Under the pieces are notes generated by a model, which saw only the letters and a list, made by a program, of their open reading frames with translations, ran no database searches and was not told the origin of the DNA. Positions 16,757-25,873 of a stretch of DNA of 64,000 bases are shown here, in pieces. The translations under genes were made by a program, and so were the position numbers. The DNA is taken from contig JACRDT010000025.1 of assembly GCA_016212795.1 (NCBI GenBank), forward strand, positions 1-64,000, written 5' to 3'. Numbering within the stretch: the first letter of the stretch is position 1; each line of letters starts with the position of its first letter. This DNA is from Elusimicrobiota bacterium (GTDB taxonomy: Bacteria > Elusimicrobiota > Elusimicrobia > UBA1565 > UBA9628).

Positions 16757-19386
16757 AACATCCTGCCCGCTCCGGACCGGCTTCGAAGCGCCGGGCGAAT
16801 TCGCCCTCGGGCCTCACGGCCTCCCTTGGCGGCGGCGCGAGCGCCGCCGCCATTTGGATCTGCGTGTCGCACTCTGACGGCTCGCCGGACGCGGCGGGGC
16901 TCGAGCTCCTCGGCAAGGGCCGCCAGCTCTGCGAGGGCACGAGCCGCAAGCTCGAAGCCGTCGTGCTCGGCGGCCCGGCCCCCGGGCTCGGCGGCCGGGG
17001 CGCGGTCAAGGCCGGAGGCCGAGCGTCCCGGCCGCCCTCGGCAACGGCGTTGGCGGGCCGGGGCGTCCTGGCCGCGGCCGAGAAGCTCTTGGACCACGGC
17101 GCCTCCACGGTCTTCGTCCTGGAGGACAAGCGCCTCGCCGACGGCGGGAGCCAGGTCCGGGCCCACGCCCTGGCCGAGCTGGCCCGCAGGCGCCGGCCCG
17201 ACGTCCTGCTCCTGGCGGCGGACCGCGCCCACGCCCCGCTCGCATCCAGGGTGGCGGCCCGGCTCCGGACAGGCCTGAGCGCGCACTGCGTGGACCTCAA
17301 GTTCGACGGCGCGAACCTCATCCAGACCGTCCCCGGCTTCGGCGGGAACATCATGGCCAACATCGTCTGCCCGGCCCACCGGCCGCAGATGGCCACGGTG
17401 GCGCCGGGGGTCTTCGCCCCCGTCCCGGGCCGCGTCCCCGGGGCCCGGGTCGTCCGGGAGAAGGTCTCGCTGCCTCGCAGCCTGCGGGAGGTCAAGACGC
17501 TTTCCGTCCGGGCCGAGAAGGGCGGCGGAGGCCGCGCCGCGCTGACGTCGGCCAGGATCGTGGTCGCGGGCGGGCTGGGCGTCGGCTCGCGCAAGGGCTG
17601 GTCCCTGCTCGAGGACCTGGCGCGCGCGCTCGGCGGCGCGGTCGGGGCGACCCGCCCCCCCGTGGACGAAGGCTGGGCCAGGCCGGGGCAGATGATCGGG
17701 GCCAGCGGCGTGGCGGTCAAGCCCGACCTCTACATCGGCGCCGGCATCTCGGGGATGATGCACCACACCGTGGGCATCCAGGGCGCCAAGACCATCGTCG
17801 CCATCAACCAGGACCCCCAGGCGCCCATCTTCAAGGGGGCGGACTACGGGGTCGTGGGCGACCTCAAGCAGGTGCTCCCCGCCCTGATCCGCCGGCTCAA
17901 GACAGGCTCGGGCCTGGCCGAGAAGATCAAGCCAGCCGGCTGCACCAGGACCCCCGAGGCCTACAAGGAGAGCCTGCGGCGGATGCGCCCGAACGTCCAC
18001 AAGTTCGGCCGCCTCATCTCGGACGTGGTCGACGACCCCCTGACCAAGCGCACCGTGGAAGGCCACGCCCAGCTCTTCGCGGTCGCCCGCGACCAGCGCT
18101 ACCAGGACCTCTTCACCACGGTCTCGCACCTGACGGGCAAGCGCGTCTCGCGCTACCTGTCGCTCCTGCGCTCGGCCGAGGATATCTACGCCTTGAGCCG
18201 CATGAAGCGCACGGCCTTCAACCTGACCGGCACGTGCACGGGCGGCCGCTGCGTCGGCGGAGCCGCCTTGAACGCGATGTGGTCCACCACCTGGGACGTC
18301 GACAAGGAGCGCGGGACCGGCTACCACAAGCGGCTGCGCCGCTGGCTCTTGGACGCCCAGGCGCGCGACCTCACGGTGGCCGGGGCCCTGACCGACCCCA
18401 AGGGCCATCGCAGGCTCCCCCCCTCCCGCCAGGCCGACCCGGACTCCTACCTGCGCGTCGTCGCCCGGCGCAAGGACGGCGTCGTGGTGCGCGGGGCCAA
18501 GGTCATGATCTGCGGCGTGGCCGCGGCCAACGAGATCTTCGTGATGCCCGGCACGCGCCTCAAGCGCTCGGACGCGCCCTACGCGGTGAGCTTCGTCATC
18601 CCGCGCGACGCCCCGGGCCTGACCATCGTGGAGGCCCGCCGCCCGTCGGACGGGAGGGAGCTCGAGGAGGGCTTCGACAACCCCGTGACCAAGGGCGGCA
18701 TCACCCAGGCCTACCTCTTCTTCGAGGACGTGTTCGTGCCGACGGAGCGCCTGCTCCTCTGCGGGGAGTACAGCTTTGCCGAGACCGCGGTCCTGCGCTT
18801 CACCTACCCCTACCGCGCGGCCATCGGCGGCTGCGTCGCGGGTCAGGGCGACGTGATGGTCGGGGCCGCCATCCTCATCGCGCGGGCCAACGGCCTGCAG
18901 GAGAAGGTCTTCCGGGACAAGCTGGTGAACATGCTCGTCAACAACGAGACGACCTACGGCGTGGGCCTGGCCGCGGCCGCGCTCGGGAGCCGGCACCCGT
19001 CGGGGGCCTGGATCCCCGACCCGGTGCTCGCCAACATCAACAAGATCCACGTCGCGACCCTGCCTTACGAGACCAAGCGGCTCACCCAGGAGATCGCCGG
19101 CGGCATCGCCGAGACCGGCTGCATGCCCTCGTACAAGGACTTCAACGACCCCCGCTACGGGCACCTGGTGCGCAAATACCTCAAGGCCCACGCCCCGGCC
19201 GAGGTCAGGGCCCGGCTGGCCCGCCTCATCGAGTGGCTGACCATCGGCTCGGGCGTGCCGGGCTGCATGCACGGCGGGGGCTCGCCCGACGGGGCTCGGC
19301 TGGCCGTCTTCGCGCAGTCCAAGCTCAAGGAGATGACGGACCTGGCCAAGAGGCTGGGCAGCGTCTCCGACATATCCCTGGAGTGA
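16753..19386 (+). CDS. EtfA fused to a 4-hydroxybutyryl-CoA dehydratase-like flavoprotein
   Basis: One 877-residue reading frame with two complete domains. Residues 1 to about 390 are EtfA. The FAD domain carries PGQMIGASGVAVKPDLYIGA and GISGMMHHTVGIQGAK, and a dispersed repeat (16994-17070) adds Ala/Gly-rich residues near 80-106. From about 395 (TPEAYKESLRRM) to the end it follows the 4-hydroxybutyryl-CoA dehydratase / HpaB-like family from its normal N-terminus. The join is direct and codon use is uniform, so it is not a frameshift artefact. Of the expected [4Fe-4S] ligands, Cys495 and Cys500 are present (CX4C rather than CX3C) and Cys694 is present, but the expected His is Tyr687, and the expected Lys after Cys694 is Val695. 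A true dehydratase is therefore doubtful. A flavin partner fed directly by ETF is my inference. Confidence 0.88.
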   Translation: MKHPARSGPASKRRANSPSGLTASLGGGASAAAIWICVSHSDGSPDAAGLELLGKGRQLCEGTSRKLEAVVLGGPAPGLGGRGAVKAGGRASRPPSATALAGRGVLAAAEKLLDHGASTVFVLEDKRLADGGSQVRAHALAELARRRRPDVLLLAADRAHAPLASRVAARLRTGLSAHCVDLKFDGANLIQTVPGFGGNIMANIVCPAHRPQMATVAPGVFAPVPGRVPGARVVREKVSLPRSLREVKTLSVRAEKGGGGRAALTSARIVVAGGLGVGSRKGWSLLEDLARALGGAVGATRPPVDEGWARPGQMIGASGVAVKPDLYIGAGISGMMHHTVGIQGAKTIVAINQDPQAPIFKGADYGVVGDLKQVLPALIRRLKTGSGLAEKIKPAGCTRTPEAYKESLRRMRPNVHKFGRLISDVVDDPLTKRTVEGHAQLFAVARDQRYQDLFTTVSHLTGKRVSRYLSLLRSAEDIYALSRMKRTAFNLTGTCTGGRCVGGAALNAMWSTTWDVDKERGTGYHKRLRRWLLDAQARDLTVAGALTDPKGHRRLPPSRQADPDSYLRVVARRKDGVVVRGAKVMICGVAAANEIFVMPGTRLKRSDAPYAVSFVIPRDAPGLTIVEARRPSDGRELEEGFDNPVTKGGITQAYLFFEDVFVPTERLLLCGEYSFAETAVLRFTYPYRAAIGGCVAGQGDVMVGAAILIARANGLQEKVFRDKLVNMLVNNETTYGVGLAAAALGSRHPSGAWIPDPVLANINKIHVATLPYETKRLTQEIAGGIAETGCMPSYKDFNDPRYGHLVRKYLKAHAPAEVRARLARLIEWLTIGSGVPGCMHGGGSPDGARLAVFAQSKLKEMTDLAKRLGSVSDISLE
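16994..17070 (+). repeat. Dispersed repeat family B, copy in the EtfA fusion
   Basis: About 75 bases (GGGGCGCGGTCAAGGCCGGA, then GAGCGTCCCGGCCGCC, then GGCGGGCCGGGGCG). The reverse complement of 26811-26888 in the E1 gene matches at roughly four bases in five by eye. It is translated in frame in both genes, although the two copies are in opposite orientation relative to the coding strand. Confidence 0.65.
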
Positions 19387-19391
19387 CCGAC

Positions 19392-19952
19392 ATGGAATTC
19401 TACGAGGTGGTCCGCGGCAGGCAGTCCGTGCGGAGCTTCAAGCCCGACCCGGTGCCGGAGGACGTCCTGGGGCGCATCCTGGAGGCGTTCCGGGCCGCCC
19501 CCTCGTGGGCGAACACGCAGGCCTGGGAGTTGATCATGGTCTCGGACGCCGGGCTCAAGAAGAGCCTGCAGTCCACCCTCCCCGCCGGCAACCCCGCGAC
19601 CGCGGCCGTCGTCGAGGCGCCCGTCGTGGCGGTCGTGGTCGGCATCGCGGGCCGCTCCGGCTCGTACAAGGGCAAGGCCATGACCGCCCGGGGCGACTGG
19701 ATGCTCTTCGACGCGGGCATCGCGGCGGAGCACCTGGCCCTGGCGGCCGCGGCCGAGGGGTTGGGCACGGTGCACGTCGCCATGTTCGACTTCGTCAAGG
19801 CCGGGGAGCTCCTGGGCGTGCCGGGGGACCGCAGCGTCGTTGATCTCATCCCCCTGGGCTACCCGGCCCGCGTGCCCAAGCGGGTGGAGCGCAAGCCGCT
19901 CTCGGAGTTCGTGTTCCGAGACCGTCATGGCGACCGCTACTTCCCGAACTAG
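19392..19952 (+). CDS. Nitroreductase-family flavoprotein
   Basis: A 186-residue FMN-dependent nitroreductase-like protein. It opens FYEVVRGRQSVRSFKPDPVP (FMN phosphate-binding Arg-Ser-Val-Arg), has AAPSWANTQAWELIMVSD, and ends with the usual IPLGYPA segment. Natural substrates of this family include quinones, flavins and nitro compounds, and the exact one is unknown. It starts 5 bases after the EtfA fusion and so closes the ACAD-Etf operon, which suggests a redox partner role. Confidence 0.88.
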   Translation: MEFYEVVRGRQSVRSFKPDPVPEDVLGRILEAFRAAPSWANTQAWELIMVSDAGLKKSLQSTLPAGNPATAAVVEAPVVAVVVGIAGRSGSYKGKAMTARGDWMLFDAGIAAEHLALAAAAEGLGTVHVAMFDFVKAGELLGVPGDRSVVDLIPLGYPARVPKRVERKPLSEFVFRDRHGDRYFPN

Positions 19953-19979
19953 CGGACACAGCCCATCGAGCTTCTGGAC

Positions 19980-20732
19980 ATGATCGGGGAAGCCGTGGCG
20001 AGCTTGCTGATGGCCGCGGTCTTCGTCGCGCTGGTGGCGTCCGCGGCCTCACCATGGCGGTCCCTCCAGACCAAGATCTCGTCGCTGCGCGACAAGGGGC
20101 TGGCAGGCAAGCTCCTCTATGCGGCGACCCTCGGGGCCTCCTCCATCGCGCTGGCCGCGGCCTTCCTGCTGTTCGTCTTCCCGGTGAGTTGCTGCCTCGT
20201 GGCCAAGGGGCTGGCGGATTTCGAGACCCGCAAACGGGCGGTCGGGCCGGAAGGCTACCACCTGGCGGAAGTCCTCGCCGTGGCGCCCCAGGCGGGTTCA
20301 CAGGAGAGCGCCATCGCCGTCTGGTGGTTCGACCAGTGGAAAAGCAGTTTGCAGGCCACCCCGGATGCCACCTTCCTGATCCCCCGCCCGCAGGAGGAGC
20401 GACTGCGCCGACAGCTCCAGGAACGCGAGCGCGACGCCGTCTTGAAGCATGCCTTCGAGGTGACGGACCTGCCGGACGGCCGGCAGCGGATCGTTCTGCG
20501 CAAGGGCTCCGGGGTCCATCAAGCCTCGTTCTGGTATGTCGCGTCGGCCAAGGAGGCGATCCTGACGCACGTGGCGCCGTCGCGTGGGGAGTTCAGTCCG
20601 CTCAACCACGCGTTCTTGGCCGTGCTGCTGACGCCACTGCTCTGGGCCGCCGCCTGGCTGTGGCGCTGGGGGACGCGAAGGGCTAGGGGATCCTCGACCG
20701 ACGGCGCAAGCACCCGGGGACTGATAGAATAG
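19980..20732 (+). CDS. Hypothetical membrane protein with a central extracytoplasmic domain
   Basis: A 250-residue protein that I do not recognise. There are hydrophobic segments at about 4-24, 50-76 and 208-228. The stretch between the second and third (residues 80-205) is hydrophilic, with Trp/Phe-containing strands (SAIAVWWFDQWKSSL), so it probably faces one side of the membrane as a folded domain. The last 20 residues are basic and Ser/Gly-rich. It follows the nitroreductase gene by 27 bases and may be read from the same transcript. Confidence 0.6.
   Translation: MIGEAVASLLMAAVFVALVASAASPWRSLQTKISSLRDKGLAGKLLYAATLGASSIALAAAFLLFVFPVSCCLVAKGLADFETRKRAVGPEGYHLAEVLAVAPQAGSQESAIAVWWFDQWKSSLQATPDATFLIPRPQEERLRRQLQERERDAVLKHAFEVTDLPDGRQRIVLRKGSGVHQASFWYVASAKEAILTHVAPSRGEFSPLNHAFLAVLLTPLLWAAAWLWRWGTRRARGSSTDGASTRGLIE
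20722..20730 (+). promoter_or_regulatory. Extended -10 promoter before tcdA
   Basis: TGATAGAAT, ending 11 bases before the ATG at 20742. It overlaps the last codons of the upstream membrane-protein gene. No clear -35 box. Confidence 0.45.
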
Positions 20733-20741
20733 GGGCATCGC

Positions 20742-21578
20742 ATGGACCACAAGGCCGTCCCCAACCCCATGGAGGACCCCCAGCGGCGCTTCGACCGCCT
20801 GCAGCGCCTCGTCGGCCCCGAGGCCATGGCGCGCCTGCGCCGGAGCCACGTCATGGTCGTGGGCGCGGGAGGCGTGGGGTCGTGGGCGGCGGAATCCGTG
20901 GCGCGCTCGGGCGTGGGCCGGCTGACCGTGGTGGACTTCGACACGGTCTGCATCCGCAACTTCAACCGCCAGCTCCAGGCGCTCTCGGGCTGCATCGGCA
21001 AGCCCAAGGCGCCGCTCCTCGCGGAGCGCCTGCGCCTGGCCAACCCCGAGGCGGACGTCCGGGCCGTGGCGGGCTTCTTCAATCGCGACACCTGCGACGG
21101 CATGCTGGCCGACCGGCCCGACTTCGTCATCGACGCCATCGACCACGTCACCTCCAAGTGCTTCCTGATCCACACCTGCCGCGAGCGGGCGATCCCGCTG
21201 GTGGTGTCGACCGGGTCGGGAGGCCGGCTCGACCCGACCCTGGTGCGCGTGGCGGACCTCGCCCGCACCGACGTGGACCCGCTCGCCCGCGCCCTGCGCG
21301 ACATCCTGCGCGAGAAGTACGGCTTCCCCAAGCGCGCGCTCTTCGGCGTGAAGGCCGTGTGGTCCCCGGAGCCGCCCTCGCGCCCCCACGAGACCATGGA
21401 TGAGACGGACTGCAAAGCCGGCTGCCTGTGCCCCCAGGGCGAGAACGCGTTCCAGAGCTGCACCAAGAAGAGCCTCGTCATGGGGACGGCGTCCTTCGTG
21501 ACCGGAGCCTTCGGCTTCGTGTGCGCCAGCGTGGCCGTGCGAACCCTCATCGGCGACGACCCCTACCCGGACCCCTAG
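20742..21578 (+). CDS. tcdA: tRNA threonylcarbamoyladenosine dehydratase
   Basis: A 278-residue E1-like (ThiF/MoeB fold) enzyme that cyclises t6A37 to ct6A in tRNAs decoding ANN codons, using ATP. Motifs are the ATP-binding MVVGAGGVGSWAAESVARSG, the VDFDTVCIRNFNRQ loop, DAIDHVTSK, and the TcdA-specific C-terminal SFVTGAFGFVCASVAV. The size is typical. An internal ATG at 20769 is an alternative start. A sulfur relay partner (CsdA/CsdE) is not in the window. Confidence 0.92.
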   Translation: MDHKAVPNPMEDPQRRFDRLQRLVGPEAMARLRRSHVMVVGAGGVGSWAAESVARSGVGRLTVVDFDTVCIRNFNRQLQALSGCIGKPKAPLLAERLRLANPEADVRAVAGFFNRDTCDGMLADRPDFVIDAIDHVTSKCFLIHTCRERAIPLVVSTGSGGRLDPTLVRVADLARTDVDPLARALRDILREKYGFPKRALFGVKAVWSPEPPSRPHETMDETDCKAGCLCPQGENAFQSCTKKSLVMGTASFVTGAFGFVCASVAVRTLIGDDPYPDP

Positions 21579-21612
21579 CCATGAGGGCCTTATAGCCATG
21601 AGGACCTTATAG
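21579..21612. repeat. Tandem 17-bp duplication before the peptide transporter
   Basis: CCATGAGGGCCTTATAG is followed at once by CCATGAGGACCTTATAG (one mismatch). It begins immediately after the tcdA stop and ends just before the AGGAG that precedes the transporter ATG. It looks like a simple slip duplication. Confidence 0.7.
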
Positions 21613-21622
21613 GAGCCCATTC

Positions 21623-22936
<1,314 letters not shown>

Positions 22937-22957
22937 GCGACCGGGGCCGGCGCCTCG

Positions 22958-23461
22958 TCAGACCGAGAACTCCCAGGAGCACCAGTAGTCCTGGCTGATT
23001 TCCGGGAAGCAGGAAAGGCACCGGGTCTTGATGCGGGGGTCGATGGCGGAGGCGAACCGGGAGTACTCGATGATGCCCACCCCGCCGCAGGAGAAGTCCT
23101 TCAAGCCCTTGTCGCGCCGCGCCTTCTGCACGCGGCATTCCAGCATGCACAGCACCAGCCGGCCGGGCGAGAGCCGTTCGATCTTCTGCTTGTTGACGCA
23201 CGCGTAGAGCCGCAGCCACAAGGCCTTCTCCAAGGCGTCCAGCCCCCCGTTCTTGGGGATGCCGAAGGCGGCCATGATCCTCTTGGCCTCCGCAGGGGAA
23301 AACCGCTCCCAGCTGGCTTTATCAAGCTCCACGGCCGCCTCCATGCCGAGCTTCTCCTCAGCCGCCAGGAACCAGCACCCGTCGTGAGCCAGCCAGCTCT
23401 TGGCGTGGACGTCGAGCAGGGTCAACAGCTGTTCACGGGTGAAATCGCGCAGATGTTCCAT
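22958..23461 (-). CDS. Small cytosolic protein, DUF6125 / ATC hydrolase-like
   Basis: A 167-residue soluble protein. The start segment MEHLRDFTREQLLTLLDVHA, then HDGCWFLAAEEKLGMEAAVELD and the Cys-rich end (CLSCFPEISQDYWCSWEF), matches what I recall of DUF6125, a relative of L-2-amino-thiazoline-4-carboxylic acid hydrolase. The clustered Cys residues suggest metal binding or redox chemistry. The start at 23461 is preferred to an upstream ATG because TGCTACAAT (23493-23501) provides an extended -10 promoter between them. Function is uncertain. Confidence 0.6.
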   Translation of the reverse strand: MEHLRDFTREQLLTLLDVHAKSWLAHDGCWFLAAEEKLGMEAAVELDKASWERFSPAEAKRIMAAFGIPKNGGLDALEKALWLRLYACVNKQKIERLSPGRLVLCMLECRVQKARRDKGLKDFSCGGVGIIEYSRFASAIDPRIKTRCLSCFPEISQDYWCSWEFSV

Positions 23462-23492
23462 AGGGACCTCGGTCGGCCTGATCGCCAGGGAG

Positions 23493-23501
23493 ATTGTAGC
23501 A
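23493..23501 (-). promoter_or_regulatory. Extended -10 promoter of the DUF6125-like gene
   Basis: TGCTACAAT on the minus strand, 31 bases before the ATG at 23461. It fits the common TGNTANNNT motif and has no strong -35 box. Confidence 0.45.
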
Positions 23502-23595
23502 CCTTTGACCTGATGAAGGCCGAGACGCGCCGAAGCCGGCGCCAAGGGACGCCGGTGGGCGCATGGCATCGAGGTTTCGCGGGCCGGACCAGCCG

Positions 23596-23634
23596 CCCCC
23601 CCCCCCCCCCGCAACTCGCGCCGGCGCGAGTTGC
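23596..23634. repeat. Poly-C tract followed by a 24-bp perfect palindrome
   Basis: A run of 15 C (23596-23610) directly followed by a palindrome with arms GCAACTCGCGCC / GGCGCGAGTTGC. It lies between the divergent DUF6125-like gene and the HNH nuclease gene. It could be a hairpin at the RNA level on either strand. Confidence 0.6.
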
Positions 23635-23693
23635 CTGGGCCCCAACGTCATGGAACTATTTCTCCCCCTCAATCGTATACCTGCTGGGGAACC

Positions 23694-24965
23694 ATGGATC
23701 TGGACCATCTATCGGACGACGAACTGCGCGGCAGGCTCCGTTGCCTGTCCGGCCACGAAAGACGCCTGCTCGCCGACCTCCTGCGCCATCTGGCGCAAGC
23801 GGACAAGCGGCGGGCTTCGGACGGCTGGGGATTCCCGTCGCTCTTCGCCTATTGCACGGAGGAGCTCCGCTATTCCGAGGCATCGGCTTATAAACGCATC
23901 ACTGCGGCTCGCGCGGCAGCGCGTTGCCCGGCGCTGCTGGATCTCCTCGAGGGAGGCCGGACGCACCTGGAAGCGATCCTGATCCTCGCGCCTCATCTGA
24001 CGGAGGACAACGCGGCCGACCTGTTGGCTCGCGCCGATGGAAAAAGCAAGCGCGAGGTGGAGGTCCTGGTCGCCGAGCTGGCGCCTCGTCCAGACATCAG
24101 GGATTGCGTGATGCGCCTGCCCGACCCGGCCGCGCTGCCCGGCCACACGTCGCCAAGCGTGGCGAACCTCGCCGGAGCGTCGTCCGCGCTCATCGCGCCG
24201 GCGTCCCCGTCGGCTCCGGTCGGCGACCCCGCGGCGCCCCCGAACGGCGATGGGACCGCGATCCCCTCCTGGCCGGCCCTTCCGGCGGCGTCGCCGACGG
24301 CGGCGGCCGGCATCCTCCCGGCCCGGGAAACGACGGCCCTTGCCCGGGAGCGTCTTCGGCCGCTATCGCCAGGGCGCGTCCACTTCGGCTTCACCGGCAG
24401 CGAAAGCCTCCGGGCGAAGCTCGAGCGCATCAGGGACTTGCTGCTCCACAAGCACCCCGGCGGGCGGCTCGAGGACGTCATCGGCGAGATGGCGGAGGTC
24501 TTTCTGGACGCCAAGGACCCCGAGCGGCGGGCCATCAGGCGGGAAGCCCGCCGGCGGTCCGAACGACGGCAAGAGGCCCGCTGGAACGCCCCGGGACCGG
24601 ACACGGGAGGACCGGCCGCCGCCCGCACGGACCGAGCCATCCCTCAAGCCGTGAGAGCCCAGGCATGGATCAGGGACGGCGGCCGATGCGCTTTCGTCGC
24701 GAAGGATGGCAGGCGATGCGCGCAGCGCGGCGGGCTGGAGTTCGACCACATCATCCCCCGTGCCCTGGGCGGCCCCTCGGGCTGCGTCGACAATGTCCGC
24801 CTTTTGTGCCGAGCGCACAACCAATTCGCCGCGCGAGAATGCTTCGGTCCGGGCCTGGTGGGTCCCCACCGCCGGAACTCCGGGACCGGAGGCCGTAAGA
24901 CGGATCCCGGGCCCATCCAACGCAACGAGCGGCCTATCGGGGAAAATGCGCCGAGGCCGCCCTAG
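23694..24965 (+). CDS. HNH endonuclease with N-terminal helical domain
   Basis: A 423-residue protein with an N-terminal helical region (about 1-150, DLDHLSDDELRGRLRCL onward), a Pro/Ala-rich low-complexity middle (about 150-225), then a basic helix and a C-terminal HNH domain. The HNH part shows RDGGRCAF, LEFDHIIPRALGGPSG and NVRLLCRAHNQF, so metal and catalytic His/Asn are present. This architecture recurs in multicopy mobile-type HNH proteins of environmental bacteria. The stop TAG comes from the terminal inverted repeat of the element at 24962-25130. The ATG at 23694 has GGGGA just upstream. Role unknown: homing-like, defence or selfish nuclease are all possible. Confidence 0.8.
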   Translation: MDLDHLSDDELRGRLRCLSGHERRLLADLLRHLAQADKRRASDGWGFPSLFAYCTEELRYSEASAYKRITAARAAARCPALLDLLEGGRTHLEAILILAPHLTEDNAADLLARADGKSKREVEVLVAELAPRPDIRDCVMRLPDPAALPGHTSPSVANLAGASSALIAPASPSAPVGDPAAPPNGDGTAIPSWPALPAASPTAAAGILPARETTALARERLRPLSPGRVHFGFTGSESLRAKLERIRDLLLHKHPGGRLEDVIGEMAEVFLDAKDPERRAIRREARRRSERRQEARWNAPGPDTGGPAAARTDRAIPQAVRAQAWIRDGGRCAFVAKDGRRCAQRGGLEFDHIIPRALGGPSGCVDNVRLLCRAHNQFAARECFGPGLVGPHRRNSGTGGRKTDPGPIQRNERPIGENAPRPP

Positions 24966-25130
24966 GAGCCTGAGCAAGTAGTCGCTTTCATGGCGAAATC
25001 TCGGATTTCGAGCCGAGCCGAAGCGATGCGAAACGAGCATACCTGAACGGTATGCGAGTTGAGCAGCGCGAAGGCGCAGGCCGAAAAGCCGAGATTGCAG
25101 CCGAAATGGACTACTTGCTCAGGCTCCTAG
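24962..25130. repeat. 169-bp palindromic repeat element, family A copy 2
   Basis: Perfect 22-bp terminal inverted repeats, starting CTAGGAGCCTGAGCAAGTAG at 24962 and ending with its complement at 25130. Inside is a palindromic core GCATACC-TGAAC-GGTATGC (on the plus strand, after AAACGA). No coding capacity is visible. The structure resembles a MITE or REP-type element that could fold into one long RNA hairpin. It supplies the stop codon of the HNH nuclease. An element with the same core sits in the first gene of the window. Confidence 0.75.
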
Positions 25131-25160
25131 CGCTGCGCCCGGCCAGGCGGACGGGAAGGA

Positions 25161-25787
25161 CTAGGACGGGCGGGAGAGACCCGCCGGACGCCGGCGCAGG
25201 AAGTCCTTGAACCAGTCGAGGACGGTCTTCACGGCCTGGGCCTGGGTCATGGTGCCGGCGCGCAGCTTGGCGCAGACCTGGGCTTCGACCTTGTCCTTGC
25301 CTTCGGCCTCGGCGTCGCCGCGAGGCTGGGGCCAGATGTTGTCGTCGAGGCTGCTCCCCCCGACGCAAACCGGGATGAGATGGTCGAACTCGTATTGCGA
25401 GGCGTTCTCCCAGGGGACGCCGTATTGCTGCGCGACGCGCTTCTTCCTGGCGACCGACACGTTGCGCTTGCAGTAGGGGACCCGCTCCGCGTAGCGATAC
25501 TCCGCGAAATCCGGGTCGTCCGTGGCGCAGAGCCTGCCCGGCGTGATCCCCCAGTCCGGGTCGACCGACTTGCCCCCGTCCGTGGCCCGGGCCCCCGTCT
25601 CGGGGATGGTGAAGTCGACGGGCTCACCGACGCCGGGGACCGCGACCCGGGGGAAGGCGCTCAGGCTGAGGAAGTTGATCCTCGCCAGCGACTCCAGCGA
25701 CTCGGAGGCGGCCGAGGCAGCGGGCCGGCAGAGGACGAGCGCCAAGCTGAGCGCCGCGAGCCGCCGGACCGGGATGTCGGACTTCAC
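25161..25787 (-). CDS. Secreted HNH-type nuclease
   Basis: A 208-residue protein with a clear signal peptide (RRLAALSLALVLCRPAASA). The C-terminal half has YEFDHLIPVCVGGSSLDDN, then IWPQPRGDAEAEGKDKVE, the pattern of small secreted HNH nucleases. Two pairs of Cys (RLCATDD, YCKRN, PVCVGG, AQVCAKL) could form disulfides. The start codon is GTG with GGAG touching it. TTGACA (25817-25822), 17 bases, TACCCT (25794-25799) sits so that transcription starts next to the GTG. Likely extracellular or periplasmic nucleic-acid scavenging, by inference. Confidence 0.75.
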   Translation of the reverse strand: MKSDIPVRRLAALSLALVLCRPAASAASESLESLARINFLSLSAFPRVAVPGVGEPVDFTIPETGARATDGGKSVDPDWGITPGRLCATDDPDFAEYRYAERVPYCKRNVSVARKKRVAQQYGVPWENASQYEFDHLIPVCVGGSSLDDNIWPQPRGDAEAEGKDKVEAQVCAKLRAGTMTQAQAVKTVLDWFKDFLRRRPAGLSRPS

Positions 25788-25793
25788 CTCCGA

Positions 25794-25822
25794 AGGGTAG
25801 CCCCGGTTCCTGATTCTGTCAA
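25794..25822 (-). promoter_or_regulatory. Promoter of the secreted HNH nuclease
   Basis: TTGACA, 17-base spacer, TACCCT on the minus strand. The -10 box ends 6 bases before the GTG start, consistent with a leaderless transcript. Confidence 0.45.
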
Positions 25823-25873
25823 GGGGAAATACGGGGCCGCCTCGGTCGAAATTTAGTATTAATGTACACTGAC

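Noticed and set aside
17930..17960. Frameshift or misassembly as the cause of the EtfA-dehydratase fusion
   Set aside because: Both domains are in the same frame with a short linker, complete at the junction on both sides, with even codon use and no stop.
16300..19272. A 990-codon antisense frame opposite the EtfA fusion
   Set aside because: Same artefact: repetitive Arg/Gly/Ala/Val content and no motifs, against two well-defined flavoprotein domains on the plus strand.
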